From Phragmites australis (Eukaryota > Streptophyta > Magnoliopsida > Poales > Poaceae): DNA of 64,000 nucleotides. Made by a program: the position numbers and the translations under genes. The stretch spans positions 1,178,001 to 1,242,000 of the forward strand of contig NC_084929.1 in assembly GCF_958298935.1 (NCBI RefSeq). The letters run 5' to 3'. Of the stretch, positions 19,859-29,927 are shown one piece after another; the stretch's first letter is position 1, and each line of letters begins with the position of its first letter. The notes under the pieces are model-generated. The model did not search any database and was not told where the DNA came from. It saw only the letters and a list, made by a program, of their open reading frames with translations.

Positions 19859-22369
19859 TTAAAAATTTCTTCGGATATTTCTAGATGCGAAGTCATTGAT
19901 GATTGTATCAATATCAATCTCATCCAATAATTTCTTCTCAATGCATAAAGTTGCCAGACCATTTAATCTTTCATGTGACATTGTAGACCTCAAATGGTTC
20001 TTCAATAATTTCAACTTTGAAAAGCTTCTTTCAGCAGATGCCACAGTCACTGGTACAGTAAATAAGATCCGATAAGCAACAGAAATATTAGGATAACAAT
20101 CTGCATTTCTGACAAACTCAAAAATCTCCATGGCAGACATTGGTCTATCTGGTAAAGTCAACTGCATAACACTTAACTCAAAAATTAGATCATTTAACTC
20201 AACATCAGATGAACCCTTTAGAGAGAAAGTTTCTGCAAATTTAGTGCAACGGTCTTTTAGTTCAATACCATCCAATGACTTCAAGATTGTTGAACTCATT
20301 AAAAACCCAAATATACTTTTGAATTCTTGGAGTTCTTCAAATCTAGTTTTCAATGAAGTGATTGCCATATCAACCATAACAAAAAAGTAATCAACTTCAA
20401 AAGCCCTCTCAGCTTGCAAATTTGCTTCATTATAATCAGTTTCATCAAACTGTTTCTTCCTAATAGAACGACGCTTTACTGGAAATGATGCCTCTACACC
20501 CATTTCAGATGCAATATCTTTGGCTATGATCAGACTAGAAGCAAATCCTTCATTTCTATAGCTGTGAAAGTAATTCATTATGCCTTCAATTTGCTGTAAG
20601 GTAGACTCAATGCACATGGACGGTGATTGCAACTTCTTACTCACAGTGTTAACAGCAAATAAAATGTCATGCCAAATAACCATACCAAGTATAAATTCAA
20701 AGCTGCCAAGCACTTCAAATAATTTTTTTGCATCACTCTTATCCTTGGGATCAGTATCATCAGCTTCCCTTAAACTTAACAAAGCTGACCTTAGCTCAGG
20801 AGCTTGATACCTAATTGGTTTTACACTTTTGATTCGACTCTCCCAACGAGTATTGCACAACGATTTCACAGTTAAACTTGGAATATGTTCGAGCAAAACT
20901 TTCCATCTTTTGGTAGAACCAGAAAACAATACATATATCCATTGCACAATTCCAAAAAATGAAATAGCTTTAGCACATGATTTAGCCATGTCACAAAGAG
21001 TAAGATTAAGACTGTGGCAAGCACATGGCATATACAAAGCTCTTCGATTAATATCAAGCAATCGTCTTTGCACCTCCTTGTGTTTTTCTTTCATGTTAGA
21101 GCCATTATCATAACCTTGACCCCTAATATCATCAATATTAAGACCAAAAGACTTGATAGAATCAATCAATACATTGAAAAGCCCTGAACCAGATGTATCA
21201 TCCACCATCAAAAAACCCAAAAAAAACTCCTCTAATTTTATTTTGCCATCGGACATATTAACACATCGTACCAACAAACTCATTTGCTCTTGATGACTCA
21301 CATCTGGGGTACAATCAAGGATAATGGAGAAATATTTTGCCTCTTTAACAATCTTTATGATAGAATTTGTAATATCAGAAGCCAAAAGAGAAACCAACTC
21401 ATTCTGAATTTTATGACTAAGATAATGATAATGAATCTCATTGTTTTTAATACGTCTAAGATGATCTTGCATCACCAAGTCAAATTCTGCAACCATCTCA
21501 ACACAAGCTAAGAAATTACCATTATGATCATTATAGAGTTGCTCATTGGATCCTCTAAAAGCCAAATTACGTTTACCAAGAAATTTGACAATGGCAATTA
21601 TTCTTAGTAAAACTTGTCTTATACGTTCTTTCTCCTTTGTGATTTGCTGTTGTAAATCTTTGTCAATTGTTTCACTTTTCCTCAATCTAGCTCTCAGTTC
21701 ATTCCAAGAGGTCATGTTGGTAATATGCTCAACACTAACTTCATGTTCTTTTAGCCTCTCACTAATATGCCTCCAATCTCTAAATCCATCACGCCCCAAT
21801 GAACTCTTGCAATTTCTAGAATTGAAAATCTTACAACAAAAGCAAAATACTCTATCAACGTGCTTCGAATACACTAACCATTTTCTATCATGAACCTCCC
21901 CATTGCTCATTTTTCTAGAGAAATGAGCATACCAAAAATGTCTTGAGTTGTCATCTAAAGGAAATACAATATTTTCTTCTCTTATAGGCCCCTTCTCCAC
22001 TAATATGTCCCTAGCTTTGTTATCAAGATTATCCCAATTTCTTGGATCATAAATATCCGTAGTAAAAACCGGCTGCTCATCAACACTAGCAGATTCTGTA
22101 GCAGATGAATTAAATATGTTGTCATGACCACTTACATTGTTATCATCCTCGTTGATGTCAACATTATCTTCCGTAGGGTTAGGGCACTGGTCATCATCAT
22201 TCACATTAGTTTGTTCCTCCACAGCTACTATCGCCCACTCATCTGAGGTTCGTGAACTGCCCGTATTACTCCTTAAGAATTTGTCCATTGCCCCCTTCTG
22301 TGATTCTATTAACTCATCCACCTGTTTTCTCTTTTTCCTTTTTTCACTACCCGATGCGTACTTTCTCAA
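19859..22369 (-). CDS. hAT transposase, zinc finger MYM-type protein 1-like (TTF zinc finger, DUF4371, hAT C-terminal dimerisation)
   Basis: Single 836-residue frame. The lysine-rich start ([20 protein letters not shown]) is followed by a TTF-type zinc-finger region ([20 protein letters not shown], about 175-195), a DUF4371-like RNase H-fold section with [20 protein letters not shown] and [16 protein letters not shown], the [12 protein letters not shown] motif, CNTRWESR, and the C-terminal dimerisation block ([20 protein letters not shown], then [13 protein letters not shown]). These are typical of the ZMYM1-like hAT lineage that cuts and reinserts its own DNA. The first codon at 22369 is TTG, not ATG. 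TTATCAG just upstream (about 22390) could be a splice acceptor, so translation may begin in an upstream exon or at the internal Met of GAMDKFL (residue 28, about 22288). No internal stop or frameshift is seen. It may be complete and active. Confidence 0.88.
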   Translation of the reverse strand: MRKYASGSEKRKKRKQVDELIESQKGAMDKFLRSNTGSSRTSDEWAIVAVEEQTNVNDDDQCPNPTEDNVDINEDDNNVSGHDNIFNSSATESASVDEQPVFTTDIYDPRNWDNLDNKARDILVEKGPIREENIVFPLDDNSRHFWYAHFSRKMSNGEVHDRKWLVYSKHVDRVFCFCCKIFNSRNCKSSLGRDGFRDWRHISERLKEHEVSVEHITNMTSWNELRARLRKSETIDKDLQQQITKEKERIRQVLLRIIAIVKFLGKRNLAFRGSNEQLYNDHNGNFLACVEMVAEFDLVMQDHLRRIKNNEIHYHYLSHKIQNELVSLLASDITNSIIKIVKEAKYFSIILDCTPDVSHQEQMSLLVRCVNMSDGKIKLEEFFLGFLMVDDTSGSGLFNVLIDSIKSFGLNIDDIRGQGYDNGSNMKEKHKEVQRRLLDINRRALYMPCACHSLNLTLCDMAKSCAKAISFFGIVQWIYVLFSGSTKRWKVLLEHIPSLTVKSLCNTRWESRIKSVKPIRYQAPELRSALLSLREADDTDPKDKSDAKKLFEVLGSFEFILGMVIWHDILFAVNTVSKKLQSPSMCIESTLQQIEGIMNYFHSYRNEGFASSLIIAKDIASEMGVEASFPVKRRSIRKKQFDETDYNEANLQAERAFEVDYFFVMVDMAITSLKTRFEELQEFKSIFGFLMSSTILKSLDGIELKDRCTKFAETFSLKGSSDVELNDLIFELSVMQLTLPDRPMSAMEIFEFVRNADCYPNISVAYRILFTVPVTVASAERSFSKLKLLKNHLRSTMSHERLNGLATLCIEKKLLDEIDIDTIINDFASRNIRRNF

Positions 22370-22739
22370 TGATATGATACCTAGGACGAACTGATAATTG
22401 AAAAGATTAATAATTTAACATATTAGTGGTTGAACTCATATAAATTACAAAGTCACAAAATTAAAAAATATAAGAATAATTGAAATTAACCTTAAAACTG
22501 ATTTCTGAAATCTGCTGCCTGCTGGCTGCTGCTCTGTACTCAGTACACAGTACTCAGACCTAGCAGAGAGAAGTGACCACTCTGAAATTGCGCCTGGTGT
22601 GAGGGGCGTAAACGGAAATAATCTTGCTCACCGCCACTAGCTGCAAGCCTGCAAATCTGCAATGCGTCTCAGTGTCTCCTTGCTATAAAATAATAAAAAT
22701 GGCATTGACATTCAGATTTCAGAAGCATCGTACAAGCTA

Positions 22740-23404
22740 GCTTTCAGCGATTGCCACTTGCCAGACACTAGAGTGATGTCGAGCGGTCGAGCGAGGATGA
22801 AGTAGCGACTCCGGGGCTCCGGCCACCGGCCTCCGGGCGGACCGCGGACCGCGGACGGCGGACCAGGGATTCAAAAAAAAAACTAAGAGATGGGTGAAAT
22901 TACGGGCTAGGCAAGAGGGCGGGCTGTGGACCTGCGGACTGCGGTCAGCGGGCATCGGCCAGGCCACCAGGCGGACGGCGGACGCCGCGGACCAGGGGGG
23001 CTGCGGCCTGCGAGCACCGGGCGGATGGCGGACGGCGGTGGGTCGGCGGACCACGGGACCAGGGCGGGCACCGGGCCACCGGTCGACGGGCGACGGCGGA
23101 CCGACCAGGCGCGTCGACGTCGTGATTCCGCGAGTTCGCGACGGCAGACGGCAGCAGGTTCGGACTTCGGAGTTCGGTTCGATTCTTTGGCGGCGCAGGC
23201 GCTATGCAATCCTGAATTCCTGATTACGTCAGTTCGGTTCGAGTGTTCGGCGCAGGCCTGCTTTGGCGCTTGGCAGCGCGGCGTCTCGCTGAGTCGGGCC
23301 CTCGACGGCTCGGCGGCGTCTCGCGTCCTATGGGCTACCCGCTGCGAGCCTGCGAGCCTGCGAGTTGGGGGCCCGAAGCGGCCGCACTGCTCGCCCCCCC
23401 CCCC
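22740..23404. other. GC-rich subterminal region of the hAT element
   Basis: A block of very high GC with many GGCGGAC/GTCCGCC motifs and short inverted repeats lies between the transposase start and the right terminus. Frames through it on both strands are long only because stops are rare in such DNA. Repeated short motifs next to hAT ends are often transposase-binding sites, which is inference here. A poly-C run sits just inside the terminus. Confidence 0.55.
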
Positions 23405-23426
23405 AAGGGCCGGCCCTGATGGTGGC

Positions 23427-23848
23427 GCTAATCAGGATCGGCTGTTCCTCGATCTACTTGACTTGAGTGCGGAGATCTTGGACCGCCTAATGTAGATCTT
23501 GGACATGGATCTTGAGATTTGACTTCCAAGCATCTAAGGCATGCTGAATTACCTCGAGTCGTTCCTGCATCAACCTGTTGTAGGCCTTCTGCTCCACGCA
23601 ATCCTCATCTTGCTTCAGCCGATCTTCCTCCAACCGCTTCATAAACTGATTGAGTTGGCCGATCTACGCGTCCATCACTTCCAGGTGGTTCTGCTGACAA
23701 GATGTGTAGTGAGGTTTAAGGTATGGATTTGTGTCAAGTTCCTTTGAGGATACCAGATTGGGGAAATTTCTTTGGGTCTTTTGTGGACTGGGATTCAGAG
23801 TGGATGGAGGTTTAGGCTGATCCAAATCGTTAAATGGGTGGTTGGCAA
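23427..23848 (-). pseudogene. Reina-like gag N-terminal part and leader
   Basis: Continuation of gag and the 5' leader beyond the hAT insertion. Minus-strand reading gives Arg/Glu-rich coiled segments typical of the gag N-terminus, followed by leader sequence up to the primer site at 23850. Stops are frequent. Confidence 0.5.
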
Positions 23849-23849
23849 G

Positions 23850-23861
23850 GCTCTGGTACCA
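23850..23861 (-). promoter_or_regulatory. Primer-binding site (initiator tRNA-Met) of the Reina-like element
   Basis: Minus-strand TGGTACCAGAGC, three bases from the LTR end, close to the usual plant initiator-Met primer site TGGTATCAGAGC. Confidence 0.8.
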
Positions 23862-23864
23862 AAT

Positions 23865-24183
23865 TGTTATGAACCAAAGGACTACAAGAGCCGATCGAGA
23901 CGATTCAGAGAGAGTCGGGGGAAGGAGATAGCCATGGACACCAGAGGTTCGTTACCATTCAACATCCAGTCAGCACAACGGTGATCCCTTACTGTTCTCT
24001 CCCGCCAGATATAAACACGTCGGCCTCTCGCATGACACACACATCTTTCCCTCCTCTCTTCACTCCCTTCCAGACTCTTACCTTTGGGCCTCGTTGCTCC
24101 CCTCGCTTACTTGTGGACCCTGTCGTTGCCCGCCCTGCTTATCCTGACAACATCATCTCCTTGGCGACTACTTGGTCATGACA
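23865..24183 (-). repeat. 5' LTR of the Reina-like element
   Basis: Bounded by TGTTATGAACC and GGTCATGACA, which are inverted relative to each other (TG..CA), and placed directly beside the primer site. A TATA-like TTTATATC occurs on the minus strand near 24010. About 319 bp, in the size range of Reina LTRs. The opposite LTR is missing. Confidence 0.65.
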
Positions 24184-24326
24184 ACATCCACCGTCACTGC
24201 ACTCCTCCTTATTCCCCCGCCGCTGATGCTCTCCTCCATCACGTCGGCGACACACCTGCAGGTCGGAAGTAAGGTCCACCCCATCCCACTGGTTTTCCAA
24301 AATCCCATGATCAACTATCCCCCGAT

Positions 24327-24960
24327 GTTGCCAACAGCGACGAAAGCACCTCCTCCGTCATATATTATTCAAGTGTCATTCGATAACCCCGGCGTGCCCT
24401 CCATGCGTGCGCTGCCCCCATCGACAACGACAAAAGCACGTCCTCTGCCATATTTTATTCAAGTGCCCTCCAGTAACCCTGGCATGCCCTCTATGCGTGC
24501 GCCACCCCGCTGACAGCGATGAAAGCACCTCCTCCGCCCTCGACCCCAGTGGTGGAGCCACAATATATTATTCAAGTGCCCTCCGAAAACCCTGATGTGC
24601 CCTCTCTGCGTGCTCCACCCCCACTAACACTGACGAAAGCACCTGCTCCGCCCGACCCCAGGGGCAGAGCCGCCATATATTATTCAAGTACCCTCCAGGA
24701 ACCCTGGTGTACCCTCCCTGCATGCATCGCCCCCACCGACAGCGACGAAAGCACCTCCTCCGCCCTCGACCATAGTGGCAAAGCCACAATATGTTATTCA
24801 AGTGCCCTTTGGAAACCATGGCATGCCCTCGCTGTGTGCGTTGCCCCTACCAACAGCGACGAAAGCACCTCCTCCGCCCCCAAACCTAGTGGTGGAACCA
24901 TAATATATTATTCAAGTGCCCTTGGAAACCCCGTCGTGCCCTCCTTGCATGTGCTTTTGC
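24327..24960 (+). repeat. Tandem repeat of 90/114 bp, about six units
   Basis: GACGAAAGCACCTCCTCCG-type landmarks recur near 24341, 24431, 24520, 24634, 24746 and 24860, giving two units of about 90 bp then units of 112-114 bp. The difference is a 24-bp insertion (near CCCTCGACCCCAGTGGTGG). Units translate as proline-rich segments such as YIIQVPSENPDVPSLRAPPP, but frame is lost between units. A diverged coding minisatellite is possible; no protein family was recognised. Confidence 0.75.
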
Positions 24961-26086
24961 CCTCACTTGCATACCGGTCGTTAGTGTCGAGGAGGATCAT
25001 TCCGCCCTCCGGGCCCAGCAATAGGACCTCTGATTCGCCGCTGCCACCACCACATGTGGAGGTGGAGGTGTGAAGCCATTTCAATCGTGTGATCTGTAGA
25101 AGAACTAGCAAGTGCAGGACCAGAAACAAAGAGGGTCAATGTAAGGCAGGAGCATGAATAATAAGAGTGCACTATTGGTTCATTTTGTTTTTGTTGTGTT
25201 TATAATCGGCAAGCCAGCGAGGCCACTATGGCCAACTATCATCAGTGCAGGGATACAATCACTGTCGCCTCCCCTCTGCTCTCTTGTGTCGTCTCCGGCA
25301 TCGGCAAGCCCTCCGGTGAGCTCTCACCTCATGAAAAAATGTTCTGGGATGTGCTAAAATGTTCCAACTAAAAGAAAACCAAGTTCTGGTTCATACAGAG
25401 AGTTATTCTATGCATAGACATCGAATGCTCTAAGTCGAAGTAACGGAGCACGGAGGCGGCGATGGTGTTTTTGGCCGTGGCCATGGCCGTGAACAAGAGG
25501 AGCAGATTTCGGGAGCATGGAGTGCACAGAGGCCACACGCAACAACAGATTGGAAGCGTTGGTGACTCCCGGGAGTGGAAAATGATGAAAATCCGAGTGA
25601 CTGCTAATGCTCTGTTGTCATCGTCTTTCTCTCATGGCCGATTTGGGAATACATGTACTCTACCTCTAGGAACATGGCCCAATTTCCGTTGAGCATGCAA
25701 TTCTTATTCGAAAGAGAAACATCAATTCAGTCTGACTAAGGAAAAAATCCTTTGAAAAAAAGACTAAGGATAAAAAATCAATTCGAGCGAAAGAGGAAGC
25801 TAACAAAACCTTAATAAGTACTAATGATCTTTATGATGGGGCGATTTAATATCAAGAATTCCAAGTTTTCCAGGAGGCAAATATACAATCCCCAGTGCAC
25901 CAAAGAGAAATTCCGTGCGAGTGATAGATTAATTGGCAATTAGCTAACCGCTGCCAAATGTCCTCATCAATGCTGATGTGCTTATGGAAATGTGATCAGC
26001 ACGAAGCTAATTAACCTGGACGATCTCGCAATTCATCTCTTACTCATAGCTTTCTGTTCATGTGTTGGAATTTGGAAATAGGCAAA
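24961..26086. other. Unassigned DNA left of the Helitron
   Basis: No gene recognised. Short frames, such as one at 25462-25692 on the plus strand, have no known similarity. The right third is the second copy of the dispersed repeat. The last base, A at 26086, precedes the proposed Helitron start, as expected for insertion between A and T. Confidence 0.4.
25697..26056 (+). repeat. Dispersed direct repeat, copy 2 (partner 336-602)
   Basis: Matches 336-602 closely in two blocks. It includes about 85 bp (from AGGAGGCAAATATACAATCC) absent from copy 1, so copy 1 has probably suffered a deletion. It lies just outside the proposed Helitron 5' end. Confidence 0.75.
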
Positions 26087-26384
26087 TCTAAACTATAAAA
26101 GCGCGAATGCGTTTGGTATCCAGCACCTAATCCTACCTGGTCTGATTGAATCCAACGCAGCTAGCTCCCCCACCACCAATGCGTCGTATTTTCTGTCTGC
26201 CTCAACCCGGCCACATCCCACCTACAGAAACTGGCCAACACAGATGAACCACCCCCGCCATCGCACCCCATCCCACCCACAACCGCACATGTAAAAAGCT
26301 ATCGCCGGCCCCGATCTCCATGTCCGCCGCCTGCCTGCCTCGCCGTGCACCCTGGCCCCGGCTTTTGCCGCCTCCAGCCCCGGC

Positions 26385-26790
26385 GTCCTTGGCCCGCAGT
26401 GCACCTGCCTCCGGCTACATCGGCCACCTCCAGCCCCCGGCGTCCTCGGCCCGCAGCTCGCCCACCTCCGGCCCGGCGTCCTTGGCCCGCAGCGCACCTG
26501 CCTCCGGCTACATCAGTCGCCTCTAGCCCCCGGTGCCCTCGGCATCGATCGCCTCCAGCCCCCAGCATCCTCGACCCGCAGCTCGCCCGCCTCCGGCCCC
26601 AGCGTCCTTGGCCCGCAGTGCACCTGCCTCCGGCTACATTGGTCGCCTCCAGCCCCAGGCGTCCTCGGCCCGCAGCTCGCCCACCTCCTGCCCTAGCATC
26701 CTTGGCCCGCAGCGCGCCTGCCTCCGGATACATCGGCCGCCTCCAGCCCCCGACGTCCTCGGCCCGCAGCTTTGGAGTTCTCCCTTTCTT
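26385..26790. repeat. GC-rich minisatellite, about 93-bp period
   Basis: Landmark TCCTTGGCCCGCAG recurs near 26385, 26478, 26604 and 26697 (93, 126 and 93 bp apart; the middle gap holds a partial extra unit). Units contain CACCTGCCTCCGGCTACAT and CTCGGCCCGCAGCTCGCC. All frames on both strands are nearly stop-free and proline- or glycine/arginine-rich, which is a compositional effect. It lies near the Helitron's 5' end. Confidence 0.8.
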
Positions 26791-27325
26791 AATCTGGGTT
26801 TGGCTCACTTCTCCAATCAATATTCTTACATGCAGATTTTATTGAAGAAAACTCTGAAAGAGTGGCTTCAAGAAATTTATAGAAGTACATTACTCTGATC
26901 TATATATTTTTTAGTTTTACTTTTAATATTCTATTCTATATTGGTATGTTTGTTAATCTATTTACCTGTTCTGCCTCTTGATGGTGTTGTGCTGCAATCC
27001 ATGATATTAGATATTAGCCTTGTGATTCATGTTTGCCTTGTGATTACCGAACGGACATATTTATTATTACAAGTCTAGCAATACAAAGCAATCTATTTAT
27101 TTGAATCCCTGACGTTTGCTGTGTTCTTTTGGGGTCTATGCGATTCTATAATCTGTTTCTGTACAAACATAAAGCCCTATGGATCTTTGCCAAAAGAGAA
27201 CGTATGCAATCTTCTCTCACAAGCCAGTGGTGCCTAGGTGCGTTTATATTCACCTATCAATATGTAGCTAAAATAAACCAAAAACCAAATAAGGCTAACA
27301 TGTAATTTTATACATATTCAAATTA

Positions 27326-28560
27326 TTCGATAACATTGAATGTTTGGACTTGGAGAGATTATGGAGTGTCGTTGTTAGGGTAGATGTCAAGTTCCCGATC
27401 CACTCTCGACATCGTGATAGCCAACACTTTATTCTCATGGATATCAATGTAAGTCACTTGTCTAATGGATAGAGATAACAATCGTGTTATAAGAAATATT
27501 ATCACAACATAACTTTTTTTGTTATTAAATTTTAAAGGATCCAAAATAGAAGCAATTACATTGAAAAATAACGTTGAGAGATTCAACACTTTACTCGCAA
27601 AAGGGTGCGTTTATACCCTCCATGAAGTGAGATTCGATCTTAACTGGGAGGAGGCAGTGGAGTTCCGGAATATTAGGCACCGGTATGAGTATGTCTTGAA
27701 CGATTGCAATAGGGTTGAGCCGTATACCATGCCTATTCAATTTCCTCTCTATCTGAAGCATCTCATGCCAATCCATGAAGTGTATCGACGTCCTAACAAG
27801 ATATTTGTAGGTAAGAATTAAGTGTGAAATATTTCCTTTTGTCTATTATATTGAGAGAAGTAGGAGTGTTTAGATCATACAGATATAGCCGAAGTTGTTG
27901 TGCACTGGTGTAAACTTGAGCACATTGGTAACAAAAAACCCTACAGAGAGGTCACACTCATGGACGAAAGGTATACTTTTGTGGATACGAATAAAAAATT
28001 TGTAAACTCCATCTTTATATAGTAGAGATAATAAGTTCATGCATAATATCATATGTTTTTTATTTTAAAATTGTAGGTTCAACCTCATAGTTGTTGGAAT
28101 TTAGTGTGAGCTTTTAGAGCGGTATGCGATAAGCTTGCAATCTGCGGAAAATAATAAACATGTTATCCTTGGGATCATGCTAAAATTGAATAAGATACAC
28201 AGTGAGTGATTCATCACATTTCTTTTTAAAGACAAGAAATATTGACAATTTCTACATATATAACTGCATAGTAACTAAAAATGTTCAATTTATAACAGGG
28301 TGTCGGGAGACTTCAGATCACACGAGTTTTGCATTCAATCCAACTAACCTTCAAACCCGTAAACTGCATGGTGAGTAGTTCCAGAACCATTCATAAAATT
28401 CTGTACATGAAAACCAAATACACAAATTAATTGAAACATCCCTGATTGATAACGCAGCCTTCCAACGGTCGTTAGTCACGGGCAAGAGGAACCTCAGATT
28501 CGTGAACAGATTTATTGAAAAAAGATGGGTGTACCTAGCAACAGTGGTGTGACCTATGTT
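27326..28560 (+). pseudogene. Helitron-associated RPA70/DUF223-like gene, possibly degenerate
   Basis: Plus-strand exons match plant RPA-like OB-fold proteins carried by Helitrons. The first OB region is RLWSVVVRVDVKFPIHSRHR with QHFILMDIN (27359-27450). It resumes with GSKIEAITLKNNVERFNTLL and AKGCVYTLHEVRFDL (27536-27650). The second region is VVVHWCKLEHIGNKKPYREV then TLMDER (about 27895-27970), followed after an intron-like gap by IVVGI and CELLERYAISLQSAENN (about 28085-28150, with an in-frame TAG in place of the usual Trp), then ETSDHTSFAFNPTNL (about 28310-28360). GTAAGT donors flank several blocks. Such proteins are thought to bind single-stranded DNA. The stop and one awkward splice join suggest decay; exon limits are approximate. 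Confidence 0.7.
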
Positions 28561-29927
28561 GGATATACTTATAGATTTAAGTTCATCTGGAATGATATTT
28601 TTGTAACAGACAATGCTAAATAATGCTAGGTTTGTAGTTTTAGATCAGACATGCTATTATGTTTTTGTTTCATTGGGTGTTTGCTTCATCATGATTTCTA
28701 TATTATTCTTGTGCTGTCAATGGTTACTCGTAATTCCGGTATTATTCTTGTGCTGTCAATGCTCCGGCGATGGTGCATTTGGGGTTTGGATGGTGGGAGA
28801 GGTGGTGGGGATGGGGTGGGAGTTTGTATGCGGATTCGGAATAATATCGTGACGGCTTTGATTGCGAGGAAGCTCGCTCGCTGCCCTGCATGGCGTTGGC
28901 TTGGAGCGGTGGTGCATGTAGGAAGGTGCCTGTCTGCTACCCAGACGTAGTGTACTGGGACTCTCAACTCTGAGAGAGAGAGAGAGAGAGATTCTGTTGC
29001 AAAATTTTAAATCGGAAAATAATATGCAAGGACGCAGTACAGACTTATAGTAGTAAAGCATCAACACAACCAAAAATTAACCTGGTCCTCATTCAACAGC
29101 ATGTGTCACGAGGCAAAAAAAAAAAAAAAGGATCCCATGTGTTGAGCACCCCCAACAATAACTTGCATGCACTGGCATCCAGTGCTATCCACCTTTACAG
29201 AGCAGAGGTTTAACATGCACTGACCCTCTTTGGAATATCCAAAAAAAGGTCGTCTGTCCGAGGGCTTCCGATTTTTCATGTGAGGAAAATTTCGATGCGT
29301 GGCTTGGACTTTCTTCTTCAGATCATATTTTTCTTCCCGAGGGCTTCCTCTTGGTTTGGTTGGGGTCATCAGTTTCTTCTTCATGGGCTTCAGTGCTTGC
29401 ATTATTTCTTCTCCTTCCTGCGTGCACCCGTAAGTCTGTAACGTGTACATGTTTCCGAGGCCTGTGTCTGGCCACCGTACAGTGCCACCACACCACCATC
29501 ACGGAGCAGCACATAGTGCGAACACAATGGTCAGCCGTCCGTACGCGAACACAATGGTCAAACTTGCCATAATCTTGAGTTGCAACCCTACTTTTTTTTT
29601 ATTTCTGTAAAGGCCATCTTCAAATATCCTAGGTGTATAGCAGATGATAACATATGCATCTGTCCTGTATGCTATATCAATATGTTTTCGTTAACTCTCT
29701 TGATAAGATGGTGTATGTGCTAATTCATGACTAGGGTATAAAATGTAGACCATCTTGCCTGCCCTTGTAGAATAGTTTAGAGTTGTGGGAGTATATGGCT
29801 TTTCACTGCCCATTGGACTTGGTGTATTTGGCGGGGCTTTTTGAACAAACCAACGGAGTCTCCTCCCCTGTTTTCTTAACTTATCAGTATATTGTGTGAT
29901 GAACGGTCATATATCATTGTATCGCAG
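28561..29927. other. Spacer between RPA-like and Rep genes
   Basis: A 22-bp direct repeat (TATTATTCTTGTGCTGTCAA..) occurs twice near 28705 and 28740, a GA microsatellite lies at about 28973-28991, and an A-run at about 29116. A minus-strand frame at 29106-29450 and its overlapping neighbour encode a Lys/Arg-rich peptide that I do not recognise. It could be a captured gene fragment, common in Helitrons, but nothing supports a specific identity. Confidence 0.4.

Larger units (their letters stand above)
19723..23418 (-). mobile_element. hAT transposon, ZMYM1-type, with exact 8-bp target duplication
   Basis: The left end CAGGCCCGGTCCTGAGATTT and inverted right end CAGGGCCGGCCCTTGGGG form imperfect terminal repeats of about 16 bp. 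ATGGTGGC flanks both sides (19715-19722 and 23419-23426), the 8-bp duplication expected of hAT elements. The element is 3696 bp, lies inside a Reina-like gag gene, and carries one long transposase frame on the minus strand. An exact duplication and an open transposase suggest a fairly recent insertion of a possibly autonomous copy. Confidence 0.93.
12530..24183 (-). mobile_element. Decayed Reina-like Ty3/gypsy retrotransposon with two nested insertions
   Basis: On the minus strand the order is 5' LTR (23865-24183), initiator-Met primer site, gag, protease, RT, RNase H remnant and integrase, truncated at 12530 with no 3' LTR. The short LTR (about 319 bp) and gag/RT style suit the Reina clade of chromoviruses. 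A hAT transposon (19723-23418) splits gag and a TG..CA element (12950-17131) splits integrase. Stops, frameshifts and internal deletions show it is long dead. Confidence 0.8.

Noticed and set aside
19859..22369. Reading the ZMYM1-like frame as a domesticated host gene
   Set aside because: It sits between terminal repeats with a perfect 8-bp target duplication inside a retrotransposon, so it is a mobile-element transposase.
22894..23495. 189-codon plus-strand frame at the right end of the hAT element
   Set aside because: GC-rich subterminal repeats reduce stop codons, the frame crosses the hAT terminus into gag, and no domain is seen.
26299..26845. Long Gly/Arg- or Pro-rich frames at the minisatellite
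   Set aside because: Open in most frames on both strands because of a 93-bp GC-rich tandem repeat; no start context or domain.
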